DNA of 64,000 bases from Flavobacteriaceae bacterium UBA5534. Its GTDB lineage: Bacteria; Bacteroidota; Bacteroidia; Flavobacteriales; Flavobacteriaceae. This document shows, in pieces, positions 36,567-45,081 of this stretch (its first letter is position 1; the number at the start of each line of letters is the position of its first letter). Where the stretch lies: positions 107,774 to 171,773 of the forward strand of contig DINS01000019.1 of NCBI GenBank assembly GCA_002426015.1, read 5' to 3'. The position numbers were made by a program, and so were the translations under genes. Under the pieces are notes generated by a model. The model searched no databases. It was given only the letters and a program-made list of their open reading frames with translations, and was not told the DNA's origin.

Positions 36567-37085
36567 ATGAATTTAACGTTTAAAAAATGCACTTTGGATG
36601 ATCTGGAAGTGTTGACACGCATTTCGAGACAAACTTTTATTGATGCATTTGAAAAAGATAATAATCCAGAAGATTTTAAAGCATATATTGATGTTGCTTT
36701 TAGTAAAGAGCAAATCAAAACAGAAATTCTAAATCCTAATTCTAAATTTTATTTAGTGTTTTTAGACCATAAGCTTGTTGGCTACTTTAAAATAAATGAA
36801 AATGAAGCACAAGCAGAGCCTTTTGGTAAGGATGCTTTAGAGCTGTCACGGATTTATGTTTTAAAACCTTTTCAAGGAAAAAAATTAGGAGGTTATATTT
36901 TGCAAAAGATTATAAGCATAGCCAAAAGCATGAAAAAGACTTGGTTATGGCTTGGTGTGTGGCAACTCAATGTGAATGCGGTTCGGTTTTATGAGCGTCA
37001 CGGATTTGCCAAGTTTGACACACATTCTTTTTATATTGGAAACGACAAACAAACCGATTGGTTGATGCGTTTAGATATGGTTTAA
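36567..37085 (+). CDS. GNAT-family N-acetyltransferase
   Basis: This is an acetyl-CoA dependent acyltransferase of unknown substrate. From ATG 36567 (MNLTFKKCTLDDLEVL) it is 172 residues. The earlier TTG at 36534 adds an unlikely hydrophobic tail. The acetyl-CoA loop appears as ELSRIYVLKPFQGKKLGGYI, followed by the helix ILQKIISIAKSM, then WLWLGVWQLNVNAVRFYERHGFAKF, the normal C-terminal fold. It converges with the aminotransferase gene, overlapping by 15 nt. Confidence 0.88.
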   Translation: MNLTFKKCTLDDLEVLTRISRQTFIDAFEKDNNPEDFKAYIDVAFSKEQIKTEILNPNSKFYLVFLDHKLVGYFKINENEAQAEPFGKDALELSRIYVLKPFQGKKLGGYILQKIISIAKSMKKTWLWLGVWQLNVNAVRFYERHGFAKFDTHSFYIGNDKQTDWLMRLDMV

Positions 37086-38213
37086 TATTTTGGCTGCTTG
37101 TATGAGCGTCTCATCAGTTTTGGCAAAACAGAATCGCAAAACATTATTATCTAAATTATTCTCATTAAAAACTGACATTGGAATCGATGCAATTTTGTGG
37201 TCAATAGTTAGGCGTTTTGCAAAATCGGCATCAGGTTCGTTAGTAATTTCAGAATAATCCAACACTTGAAAATAAGTGCCTTTAGCAGGCGTAATTTTAA
37301 ATCTCGAATCTTTTATCAAGCTCAAAAACAAATCTCGTTTCTGTTGATAAAACTGTGACAATTCTAGATAATGATTGGGTTGCTGTAAATAATCGGCCAA
37401 TGCCTTTTGCATTGGATGATTGACACAAAACACATTAAACTGATGCACTTTTTTAAATTCATTCATTAACTCTTTTGGCGCACAACAATAGCCAACTTTC
37501 CAACCTGTATTGTGAAATGTTTTTCCAAAGGAAGCCACCACAAAAGTCCTAGATTTTAAATCTGGAAAAAGACAAGCCGATTGATGCTGTTCGCCATCGA
37601 AAATAATATGTTCATACACTTCATCACTCAAAAGAATGATATCTGTTCCTTTTAATAATTCTTGCAACTTCAACATATCATCTTTTGTAAACACAGATCC
37701 GCTTGGGTTTTGTGGTGTATTGATGATAATCATTTTTGTTTTGGAATTGATTTTTTGTGCGACTTCGTTCCAGTCCACAAAATAATTTGGCGCTTCCAAC
37801 TGAATCGAAATGGTTTTTCCGCCATTTAGTTCAATAGTAGGCTCGTAGCAATCATAAGCAGGTCTAAAAATGATGACTTCATCATTTGGTCTTATAAATG
37901 CCGAAATAATTGTGTATATGGCTTGTGTAGCACCTGCTGTGACAGTAATTTCTGTTTCTGGATGATAGCTTGTTTGATATAAAAGATCAAATTTTTTAGC
38001 AATGGCAATTCGCAACTCTATACTTCCAGCCATTGGTGCATATTGGTTGTAACCAGAGTTCATGGCTTGTGTAACCAAATCCATCAGTTTTTGGTCGCTT
38101 TTAAAATTCGGAAACCCTTGTGATAAGTTAAGTGCATTGTATTGATTAGCCAAAGCACTCATGACTGTAAAAATGGTTGTGCCTACGTTAGGAAGTTTTG
38201 AGTTGTGTTGCAT
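37071..38213 (-). CDS. PLP-dependent aminotransferase, methionine/glutamine (YbdL-like) type
   Basis: This fold-type I class I aminotransferase, by similarity to E. coli YbdL and glutamine transaminase K, transfers amino groups from methionine or glutamine to 2-oxoacids. The 380-residue protein has LNLSQGFPNFKSD, the substrate-binding GYNQYAPMAGSIELRIAIA, and NTPQNPSGSVF with the PLP-binding Asn. LSDEVYEHIIFDG follows, and the Schiff-base Lys is in SFGKTFHNTGWKVGY. It is upstream, on the same strand, of the omega-amidase-like gene; together these fit the glutamine transaminase-omega-amidase route. The GNAT gene lies between them on the other strand. Confidence 0.9.
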   Translation of the reverse strand: MQHNSKLPNVGTTIFTVMSALANQYNALNLSQGFPNFKSDQKLMDLVTQAMNSGYNQYAPMAGSIELRIAIAKKFDLLYQTSYHPETEITVTAGATQAIYTIISAFIRPNDEVIIFRPAYDCYEPTIELNGGKTISIQLEAPNYFVDWNEVAQKINSKTKMIIINTPQNPSGSVFTKDDMLKLQELLKGTDIILLSDEVYEHIIFDGEQHQSACLFPDLKSRTFVVASFGKTFHNTGWKVGYCCAPKELMNEFKKVHQFNVFCVNHPMQKALADYLQQPNHYLELSQFYQQKRDLFLSLIKDSRFKITPAKGTYFQVLDYSEITNEPDADFAKRLTIDHKIASIPMSVFNENNLDNNVLRFCFAKTDETLIQAAKILNHI

Positions 38214-38269
38214 AGATGCTTATTGAGTTATAAAGATAATATTTATATAAGAAAGCCGTTGTTTTAGTT

Positions 38270-39040
38270 ATGAAAAAGCTGTTTTTGTTATTCATTGTTT
38301 TGTTTTCATTTTTGTCTTTCGGTCAAAATATTAATGAATCACAAACTATTCATGTGTTTGTTGCGCTTTGTGATAATGTAAACCAAGGTATTGTGCCGGT
38401 TCCTACCAAGTTAGGGAATGGTCAAGATGTCAAAAACAATCTATATTGGGGAGCTTTATATGGAGTTAAAACCTTTTTTAAAAACAGTAAGGATTGGACG
38501 TTGATTTCTACTGAAAAGAATCCCGAAACAAACATATTAGAACGTGTATTGTTTAAGCACAGAACATCAAAAACTTATTTACTTGCCGATGCTTATGATG
38601 GTAAATATATAAAACAAACAACAATAGACTTTTTAGAAGCATCTGCTGGAAGGAATGAAATTAAAGTCAAAATCAATGACAAGGAGTTGACTTTTGGAGG
38701 AGGCTCTAAATTAGTGGCTTATATTGGTCATGATGGACTTATGGAGTTTGATGTAAAAGGGAACTTTAAACCCATCAATGTCAATAAGCGTGATGCCATT
38801 GTTTTGGCATGTATTAGTAAGCGGTTTTTTAAGCCTTACCTAGAAACAACACAGGCGAATCCTTTAGTTTGGACAACAGGTTTAATGGCTCCTGAAGCTT
38901 ATACTTTAAAATGGGCAATTGATGGCTGGATTTTAAACGAAACAGACGCACAGATTAGAGAAAGAGCAGCACAAGCCTATAATCAGTATCAAAAGTGCGG
39001 AATCAAAGGGGCAAGAGGCTTGTTGGTTACTGGAGATTAA
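38270..39040 (+). CDS. Exported protein of unknown function with a possible caspase-like His-Cys dyad
   Basis: The 256-residue protein has a signal peptide (1-18, LFSFLSFGQ). I do not recognise a named family. Two hydrophobic strands each end in a candidate catalytic residue: KLVAYIGHDGLMEF with His154, and RDAIVLACISKRFF with Cys181. That spacing and context recall the H-D/G and A/D-C motifs of caspase-like (clan CD) peptidases, and the N-terminal HVFVALCDNVNQG could be the first strand. The end is helical and contains RAAQAYNQYQKCGIKGARG. The peptidase idea is inference only. It converges with the Vsr-like gene, overlapping by 4 nt. Confidence 0.6.
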   Translation: MKKLFLLFIVLFSFLSFGQNINESQTIHVFVALCDNVNQGIVPVPTKLGNGQDVKNNLYWGALYGVKTFFKNSKDWTLISTEKNPETNILERVLFKHRTSKTYLLADAYDGKYIKQTTIDFLEASAGRNEIKVKINDKELTFGGGSKLVAYIGHDGLMEFDVKGNFKPINVNKRDAIVLACISKRFFKPYLETTQANPLVWTTGLMAPEAYTLKWAIDGWILNETDAQIRERAAQAYNQYQKCGIKGARGLLVTGD

Positions 39041-39507
39041 TTATTTTCTCCAATAGCAATAAACATTAGTATGTCGTTGATGCATTTGTCAAGTTCGGTT
39101 TTGATTTCCTTTTCCCAGAATCTAAACACAGTATATCCCATTTCCTCCAACTGTCGATTGACCTGTCGGTCGCGTTGCATATTGCGTTCGATTTTTGGAA
39201 CCCAGAACATCCGATTGCTTTTGATGGTGCCTTTGCGTTCGTCCCAATTGTAGCCATGCCAAAATTCCCCATCGATAAAAATGGCCAACTTGTATTTCTT
39301 GATGGACACATCTGGTCGTCCTGGCAATTGTTTGCTGTCCACTCGGTAACGTACATTTTTCTTCCACAAAGCTTTTCTGAACAGCAATTCAGGCTTGGTA
39401 TTCTTCCCACGTATTTTGCTCATGATTTTTGAGCGTTTCTTCGTGGTATAAAAACCAGATTCCTCGTTGAATCTTGGAACGATTATGTTTTCTTCATCGT
39501 AGGACAT
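39037..39507 (-). CDS. vsr: Vsr-type mismatch endonuclease (very short patch repair) with altered zinc site
   Basis: Vsr nicks DNA at T:G mismatches that arise from 5-methylcytosine. The 156-residue protein has the family order IMSKIRGKNTKPELLFRKAL, the catalytic Asp in LPGRPDVSIKKYKLAIF, the His in DGEFWHGYNW, and the late RDRQVNRQLEEMGYTVFRFWE. In the well-studied E. coli enzyme the last-but-one motif is CFWHGHxC with zinc ligands; here those positions are Glu, Tyr and Trp, so zinc is probably not bound. No cytosine methyltransferase is nearby. It carries an N-terminal extension (MSYDEENIIVPRFNEESGF). Confidence 0.8.
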   Translation of the reverse strand: MSYDEENIIVPRFNEESGFYTTKKRSKIMSKIRGKNTKPELLFRKALWKKNVRYRVDSKQLPGRPDVSIKKYKLAIFIDGEFWHGYNWDERKGTIKSNRMFWVPKIERNMQRDRQVNRQLEEMGYTVFRFWEKEIKTELDKCINDILMFIAIGENN

Positions 39508-39572
39508 ATCAACTTAAAAATAAGAATATTTATGATGTGAAAGAAAATTGTCTAGTTAAGAATAAACAATAA

Positions 39573-39594
39573 ACCCTCACATTTCTGCAAGGGT
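39573..39594 (-). terminator. Terminator after ahcY
   Basis: A 9-bp stem (two wobbles) closes a four-base loop that reads GAAA on the minus strand, and is followed by TTTATTGTTTATT. It lies 46 nt past the ahcY stop. Confidence 0.65.
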
Positions 39595-39615
39595 CATTTA
39601 GTATCAAATCATGAG

Positions 39616-39635
39616 ATTCCTGCCTTCGCAGGAAT
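39616..39635. repeat. Perfect hairpin repeat attcctgc-cttc-gcaggaat
   Basis: A perfect 8-bp inverted repeat with a 4-nt loop lies 4 nt past the ahcY stop. The GATTCCTGCCTTCGCAGGAAT form looks like a dispersed intergenic palindrome I have seen in related genomes. It is not followed by a T-run on either strand, so it is not a terminator by itself. Confidence 0.6.
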
Positions 39636-39639
39636 TTGT

Positions 39640-40956
39640 TTAGTATCTGTAATATTCCGGTTTGTAAGGACCTTCAACAGGCACACCGATATAATCAGCC
39701 TGCTCCTCACGAAGCTCCGTCAACTCAACACCGATTTTTTCCAAGTGTAATTTAGCCACTTTTTCATCCAAATGTTTTGGCAACATATACACTTCGTTTT
39801 GATAAGCGTCTCTGTTGGTCCACAATTCGATTTGAGCTAATGTTTGATTAGTGAATGAGTTACTCATCACAAAACTTGGGTGACCAGTCGCACATCCAAG
39901 ATTCACCAAACGACCTTCTGCCAAGATGATGATGTCTTTTCCGTTAACTGTATATTTATCCACCTGTGGTTTGATTTCAACTTTAGTGTCTCCAAAGTTT
40001 TTGTTCAACCAAGACATTTCAATTTCGTTGTCAAAGTGACCGATGTTACAAACGATAACCTTATCCTTGAACATCTCAAAATGTTTTCCTTGAACGATGT
40101 CTTTATTTCCAGTGGTTGTAATCACGATATCTGCATTGGCAGCAACTGTTTCCAATTTTTTGACTTCAAAACCATCCATCGCAGCTTGCAATGCACAGAT
40201 TGGGTCAATTTCAGTAACGGTGACAATACTTCCTGCACCTTTAAAAGAGGCAGCAGTTCCTTTACCAACATCACCATAACCACAAACAACCACACGTTTT
40301 CCGGCCAACATAATATCAGTGGCACGACGTACAGCATCTACGGCACTTTCTTTACAACCGTATTTATTATCAAATTTGGATTTAGTAACCGAATCATTCA
40401 CGTTGATTGCAGGCATTGAAAGTGTACCATTTTTCATACGCTCATAAAGTCTATGAACACCAGTTGTCGTTTCTTCAGACAAACCGTTGATTCCAGCCAT
40501 TAATTCTGGGTATTTATCAAACACCATGTTGGTCAAATCACCACCATCATCCAAAATCATGTTTAATGGTTTTCTATCTTCTCCGAAGAATAAGGTTTGC
40601 TCGATACACCAGTTGAATTCCTCTTCAGTCATTCCTTTCCAAGCGTAAACAGGGATTCCAGCAGCAGCAATTGCGGCAGCAGCTTGGTCTTGAGTAGAAA
40701 ATATATTACAAGAGCTCCACGTCACTTCTGCACCAAGAGCTTTTAAAGTTTCGATTAATACAGCTGTTTGTATGGTCATATGTAAACAACCCGCAATACG
40801 AGCACCTTTCAATGGTTGAGAATTTCCGTATTCTTCACGAAGACTCATCAATCCTGGCATTTCAGCTTCAGCTAATTCTATTTCTTTTCTTCCCCAAGCT
40901 GCAAGCGACATGTCTTTGACTTTGTAAGGTACGTAAGGTATTGTTTTTGTATTCAT
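39640..40956 (-). CDS. ahcY: Adenosylhomocysteinase
   Basis: This enzyme hydrolyses S-adenosylhomocysteine to adenosine and homocysteine, using bound NAD, to keep methylation going. The 438-residue protein has [33 protein letters not shown], the NAD loop [14 protein letters not shown], and the substrate region [22 protein letters not shown] [13 protein letters not shown]. It ends YKPEYYRY, equivalent to the family's KPDHYRY. Length is typical. A perfect TAnnTTTG box on the minus strand lies about 40 nt upstream of the ATG. Confidence 0.97.
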   Translation of the reverse strand: MNTKTIPYVPYKVKDMSLAAWGRKEIELAEAEMPGLMSLREEYGNSQPLKGARIAGCLHMTIQTAVLIETLKALGAEVTWSSCNIFSTQDQAAAAIAAAGIPVYAWKGMTEEEFNWCIEQTLFFGEDRKPLNMILDDGGDLTNMVFDKYPELMAGINGLSEETTTGVHRLYERMKNGTLSMPAINVNDSVTKSKFDNKYGCKESAVDAVRRATDIMLAGKRVVVCGYGDVGKGTAASFKGAGSIVTVTEIDPICALQAAMDGFEVKKLETVAANADIVITTTGNKDIVQGKHFEMFKDKVIVCNIGHFDNEIEMSWLNKNFGDTKVEIKPQVDKYTVNGKDIIILAEGRLVNLGCATGHPSFVMSNSFTNQTLAQIELWTNRDAYQNEVYMLPKHLDEKVAKLHLEKIGVELTELREEQADYIGVPVEGPYKPEYYRY

Positions 40957-40994
40957 AATTGTATATTTGTTATCTAATATTCTATAAACGAATG

Positions 40995-41002
40995 CAAAGA
41001 TA
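40995..41002 (-). promoter_or_regulatory. -7 box for ahcY
   Basis: TATCTTTG on the minus strand matches TAnnTTTG exactly, 38 nt before the ahcY ATG, in the short region shared with the divergent phosphopantetheinyl transferase gene. Confidence 0.55.
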
Positions 41003-41025
41003 ATTAATAACTTCGAGACTTCTAA

Positions 41026-41652
41026 ATGCCTTTATATAAAACCCTTACTCCAAACTCACAAACTACTGTTAAAATTTGGAAGATTACAGAATCTTATGAT
41101 GTGTTAATACATCCAATTAATTTAAGGCCTGAAAGCTTGGAGCGTGTGTTGGGCATGAAAAGTGAGTTGCACCAAAGAGGGTTTTTAAGTGTAAGACATT
41201 TATTGGCTGAATTTGGTTATACAGATATTGATTTGTTTTATGATGACAATGGTAAACCACATTTAAAAGATGGCAAACATATTTCAATAACACATTCGTT
41301 TACATTTTCTGCGGTTATAGTAAGTGAACATGAAGTAGGTATTGATATTGAAAAGCAGCGTGAAAAAATTAAAATCATAGCCCACAAGTTTGTGGATTAT
41401 GAGTTTGATTATTTAGATAAAAGCGCAAAAGATTACATCAATAAACTGACAGTTATTTGGGGAATTAAAGAATCACTTTATAAATTATTTGCGACGCCAG
41501 GTATGTTGTTTAGGGAACATTTTTTGGTCATTCCGTTTATGTTGGAAGATGGCGAAACAGTTGCGTGGATTGATTATGAAAGCAAGAAATATAGATTTAA
41601 TACGCATTTTTTAGAATTTGAAGGCTTTACTTGTGCTTACGTAACTACCTAA
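41026..41652 (+). CDS. 4'-phosphopantetheinyl transferase superfamily protein
   Basis: The enzyme moves the phosphopantetheine arm from CoA to a carrier protein. The 208-residue protein is of the Sfp/Gsp length class. It has [17 protein letters not shown], the metal-binding [11 protein letters not shown], and [13 protein letters not shown] in place of the usual WxxKEAxxK. No polyketide or peptide synthetase is nearby; in this phylum such enzymes may serve the fatty-acid carrier or flexirubin-type pathways, which is inference. It is the first gene of a rightward operon; its stop overlaps the next start (TAATG). Confidence 0.9.
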   Translation: MPLYKTLTPNSQTTVKIWKITESYDVLIHPINLRPESLERVLGMKSELHQRGFLSVRHLLAEFGYTDIDLFYDDNGKPHLKDGKHISITHSFTFSAVIVSEHEVGIDIEKQREKIKIIAHKFVDYEFDYLDKSAKDYINKLTVIWGIKESLYKLFATPGMLFREHFLVIPFMLEDGETVAWIDYESKKYRFNTHFLEFEGFTCAYVTT

Positions 41653-42374
41653 TGGAAAGCATCTATAACAACATATTACATTCAATTTCTAAAGGCGAGA
41701 GGTTACTTGCCGTTTTAATTGATCCTGATAAAATGAAGCTTCAAAGGTTATATGGTTTTATGAAGAAATTGAATAACTCTAAAGCAACTCATGTTTTTGT
41801 TGGTGGAAGTATTGTCGAAGATAACGTGACTGAAAACTTAGTGATTGAAATAAAAAAGCTAACACGATTGCCAGTAATTCTATTTCCAGGTGATGTTACA
41901 CAAATTACAGATAAAGCAGACGCACTATTGTTTTTATCCTTACTTTCAGGTAGAAATCCGGAGTATTTAATTGGAAAACACGTTGAGGCAGTTTCAAAAG
42001 TTAGAAAGTCGAAACTTGAAGTGATTTCAACCGGATATGTTCTGATCGAAAACGGGAAAGAAACTGCTGTCCAGAAAGTGACACAGACACAACCATTATC
42101 AAGAAATAATACGCAAGCGATTGCAGATACCGCTAAAGCAGGCGAATTATTAGGAATGAAACTCATGTATCTCGAAGCAGGAAGTGGCGCCTTACATCCA
42201 GTTACAGAAACAATTATTAAGGCTGTCAAGCAAGAACTTCAAATTCCTTTAATAGTTGGAGGAGGAATTAAAAGTATTGAGCAATTAGAAAACGCCTATA
42301 AATCAGGAGCTGATTTGGTGGTTATTGGTACCGCTTTAGAAAATGATGACTCCTTTTTCGATACATTATGTTAA
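41652..42374 (+). CDS. Geranylgeranylglyceryl/heptaprenylglyceryl phosphate synthase (group II GGGPS)
   Basis: This TIM-barrel prenyltransferase joins a polyprenyl diphosphate to glycerol-1-phosphate, the first step of archaeal-type ether lipids. From ATG 41652 ([15 protein letters not shown]) it is 240 residues. Visible motifs are LAVLIDPDKMKLQ, VGGSIVEDN, VILFPGDVTQI, MYLEAGSGALHPV and LIVGGGIKSIEQLENAYKSGADLVVIGT. A longer frame from 41631 would overlap the upstream gene. Bacteroidota carry this enzyme; the lipid product in them is, to my knowledge, not settled. It overlaps pnuC by 7 nt. Confidence 0.93.
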   Translation: MESIYNNILHSISKGERLLAVLIDPDKMKLQRLYGFMKKLNNSKATHVFVGGSIVEDNVTENLVIEIKKLTRLPVILFPGDVTQITDKADALLFLSLLSGRNPEYLIGKHVEAVSKVRKSKLEVISTGYVLIENGKETAVQKVTQTQPLSRNNTQAIADTAKAGELLGMKLMYLEAGSGALHPVTETIIKAVKQELQIPLIVGGGIKSIEQLENAYKSGADLVVIGTALENDDSFFDTLC

Positions 42375-43009
42375 ATAACATTCTCGATTTTTTCATTGAA
42401 CCTTATAAAACTACTGCAACCTATTTGATAGTGTTAGAAGCTATTGCTTTTGTGTGTGGTATTATGAGTGTGTATTATGCCAAAAAAGAAAATATTTTAG
42501 TGTATCCGGTAGGATTGATTGCTACTATCATTACAGTATATCTGCTCTATAAAGCTGGATATTTAGGGGATATGATGATGAATTTTTATTATTCTGTAAT
42601 GAGTCTTTATGGTTGGTGGAATTGGTCAAGAAAAAGAGAAAATAAACCGATGGTGCCGATTTCAAGAACCAACTTCAAAGAAAAAGTGATAGGTGTTTTG
42701 ATGTTTTTTATAACCCTCATTGTCACCTATTTGGTATATAAAACATATGATTACCAAATAGAGATTGTTAATTATATAGACATTTTTACATCTGGGTTAT
42801 TTTTTACTGCCATGTGGTACATGGCAACAAAAAAACTGGAAAACTGGACATTATGGATTATTGGTGACATCATTACAATTCCGTTATATGCTTACAGAGG
42901 TTTGGGGATTTTGTCGCTTCAATATTTAATTTTCACTATTTTGGCCGTCCAAGGCTATATGGAATGGAACAAAAACATCAACGAGAGCAAAGCAACATCA
43001 TTAAAGTAG
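42368..43009 (+). CDS. pnuC: Nicotinamide riboside transporter PnuC
   Basis: This inner-membrane facilitator imports nicotinamide riboside, which is then trapped by phosphorylation. The 213-residue protein has seven predicted transmembrane segments. Characteristic stretches are the N-terminal FVCGIMSVYYAKKENILVYP, the pore region MNFYYSVMSLYGWWNW, MWYMATKKLENWTLWI and the C-terminal ILAVQGYMEWNK. The next gene encodes the likely kinase that traps the substrate, so import and phosphorylation are linked. It overlaps both neighbours (7 nt and 46 nt). Confidence 0.93.
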   Translation: MLNNILDFFIEPYKTTATYLIVLEAIAFVCGIMSVYYAKKENILVYPVGLIATIITVYLLYKAGYLGDMMMNFYYSVMSLYGWWNWSRKRENKPMVPISRTNFKEKVIGVLMFFITLIVTYLVYKTYDYQIEIVNYIDIFTSGLFFTAMWYMATKKLENWTLWIIGDIITIPLYAYRGLGILSLQYLIFTILAVQGYMEWNKNINESKATSLK

Positions 43010-43530
43010 TACTGTTTGGTCCAGAATCAACAGGCAAATCAACTCTTGCGCAACAATTGGCAATGCATTACAACACAGTTTTTGTTCCTGAATATTCTAG
43101 AATTTATGCCGAAATGCAGCTTCTTTGTAACAAAACCTTGACCAAAGATGATGTGTTGGATATTGCCCATGGCCAACTAAAGTTAGAAACAGAATTGGCT
43201 CCAAAAGCAAACAAAATTTTGTTCTGTGATACTGATTTATTGGAAACCAAAGTTTATTCTGAAATGTACTATGATGGCTTCTGTCCACCACTTTTAGAAG
43301 ATTTTGCCAATCAAAAAACATGTGAACTCTATTTATTATCATATATAGATTTACCTTGGGTTGCAGATAATATTCGCGATAAACCACAAGCTCGTGAAGA
43401 ACAATTTAATATATTTGAAGCAGCTTTGAATAAGTACAAAAAACCTTACGTAATAATTAAAGGGAATGAAGATGAACGCTTAAAAATGGCGATTCATCAC
43501 GTGAATATTTTAATAAAGAATACCAAGTGA
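42964..43530 (+). CDS. NadR-like ribosylnicotinamide kinase domain ATPase
   Basis: This is a P-loop kinase related to the C-terminal domain of NadR, which phosphorylates nicotinamide riboside to NMN. The 188-residue protein has a Walker A motif VVLFGPESTGKSTLAQQLA (about 15-33), VFVPEYSRIYAEM, and LFCDTDLLETKVYSE. IDLPWVADNIRDKPQAREEQF is the family lid region. There is no adenylyltransferase domain. Translation begins 46 nt inside pnuC, an unusually long overlap. The alternative of a later start would cut into the P-loop, so 42964 is kept. Confidence 0.9.
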   Translation: MEQKHQREQSNIIKVVLFGPESTGKSTLAQQLAMHYNTVFVPEYSRIYAEMQLLCNKTLTKDDVLDIAHGQLKLETELAPKANKILFCDTDLLETKVYSEMYYDGFCPPLLEDFANQKTCELYLLSYIDLPWVADNIRDKPQAREEQFNIFEAALNKYKKPYVIIKGNEDERLKMAIHHVNILIKNTK

Positions 43531-45080
43531 AATTTTCAAAACAAGACATACAACAAATAGAGAAAAAAGGATTGACCACAAAAAAGATCAACGCTCAACT
43601 TGATATTTTTAAATTAGGATTGCCTTATGTTAATCTTAAGTCGGAAGCCACTGTCGAGCATGGTATAAAACAAATAAGCGAATCAGAAAGACAAGATTTA
43701 ATCCGTTTTTTTGAAGCCAAAAGAAACCATGTTTCTTTATTGAAGTTTGTTCCAGCATCAGGTGCTGCAACGCGTATGTTCAAGACTCTTTTTGAGTTTA
43801 TTGTAGAGTTTAATCCAGATGAAGATACCATCAATTCATTCATCAACCGAAAAAAGGAAACCGATTTGTCGGTGTTTTTGGTTGGTATCGAAAAGTTGCC
43901 ATTCTATAAGATTGTCATGGATAAAATTGAGACGTATTATCCAGAGTATAAAACCTATTCCAACGACAAACAAAAGTATGTGTTTGTAAAAACAATGCTG
44001 GATGAAGATAAACTCAATTATGGGTTTTACCCTAAAGGATTGCTCCCGTTTCATGAATATAAAGACCATTTGGCTTCGGCTTTTGAAGAGCACTTGTTTG
44101 AAGCTGCACTTTACGCTTCAAGCAATAATGAAGCTCATTTGCATTTTACAATTTCTGAACGCTACAAACACATATTTGATGACGAGTTTAAACGAATTGA
44201 AGCCATTGTTGAACGCAAAACCAACACCAAATTCCATATTTCATTCTCCTATCAAAAAGAGTCAACCGATACCATTGCAGTAACACCAAAAAATGAACCG
44301 TTTAGAGATGAAAATGGGTATTTGTATTTTAGACCTTCGGGTCATGGTGCACTTTTGGAAAATTTAAGTGAACTCAATGCAGATGTCATTTTTATTAAAA
44401 ACATTGATAATGTGGTCGTCTTTAAGTATGAAAATGAAGTTGCTGATTATAAAAAAATGTTGGCTGGGTTGTTGTTACAAACCCAAGAGCAAGTTTTTGA
44501 AAAAATCAAGACACTGAAAGGCGAGCAGGTTTCAAGTGATGATTTAATCGCTATAGGTGAATTTTTGATGAATACCTTAAATGTGAAAGTGAGCCATGAA
44601 TTTGAAAAGTATTCCAAAAAGTATCAAATAGAGTATCTAATTGAAAAGTTAGATCGACCAATCCGAGTTTGCGGTATGGTAAAAAATGAAGGTGAACCTG
44701 GAGGAGGTCCTTTTTGGGTTAAAGAAGAGAGTGGTAACGTATCGCTCCAAATTGTTGAATCTGCACAGGTAGACAGAAAAAACAAACACCAAAAAGAAAT
44801 ACTTAAAAATGCCACGCATTTTAATCCAGTCGATTTGGTTTGTGGCATTAAAAACTATAAAGGAGAAACCTTCGATTTACAAAAATTTGTAGATAACAAG
44901 ACCGCTTTTATTACCATGAAAACCAAGTTAGACAAAGACCTAAAAGCTTTGGAGCTACCAGGACTTTGGAATGGAAGCATGGCAAGTTGGAACACTATTT
45001 TTGTTGAGGTTCCATTAATTACTTTTAATCCAGTAAAAACAGTAACCGACTTACTAAAACCAACCCATCAAATAAAGTAG
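43527..45080 (+). CDS. DUF4301 family protein
   Basis: The 517-residue protein belongs to DUF4301, a family I associate mainly with Bacteroidota and without assigned function. It has features that recall sugar-phosphate nucleotidyltransferases: KFVPASGAATRMFKTLFEF near the start (a GxxxR-type nucleotide loop), RPSGHGALLENLSELNADVI followed by IKNIDNV in the middle, and CGMVKNEGEPGGGPFWV later. Those similarities are inference. Translation starts at GTG, overlapping the stop of the NadR-like gene (GTGA), so the two are coupled. Confidence 0.85.
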   Translation: MKFSKQDIQQIEKKGLTTKKINAQLDIFKLGLPYVNLKSEATVEHGIKQISESERQDLIRFFEAKRNHVSLLKFVPASGAATRMFKTLFEFIVEFNPDEDTINSFINRKKETDLSVFLVGIEKLPFYKIVMDKIETYYPEYKTYSNDKQKYVFVKTMLDEDKLNYGFYPKGLLPFHEYKDHLASAFEEHLFEAALYASSNNEAHLHFTISERYKHIFDDEFKRIEAIVERKTNTKFHISFSYQKESTDTIAVTPKNEPFRDENGYLYFRPSGHGALLENLSELNADVIFIKNIDNVVVFKYENEVADYKKMLAGLLLQTQEQVFEKIKTLKGEQVSSDDLIAIGEFLMNTLNVKVSHEFEKYSKKYQIEYLIEKLDRPIRVCGMVKNEGEPGGGPFWVKEESGNVSLQIVESAQVDRKNKHQKEILKNATHFNPVDLVCGIKNYKGETFDLQKFVDNKTAFITMKTKLDKDLKALELPGLWNGSMASWNTIFVEVPLITFNPVKTVTDLLKPTHQIK

Positions 45081-45081
45081 A

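Noticed and set aside
39880..40419. 179-residue open frame on the plus strand
   Set aside because: It is antisense to ahcY, which is unmistakable.
41631..41651. Upstream ATG for GGGP synthase
   Set aside because: It would overlap the transferase gene and add seven residues; the TAATG junction at 41652 is the typical coupled start.
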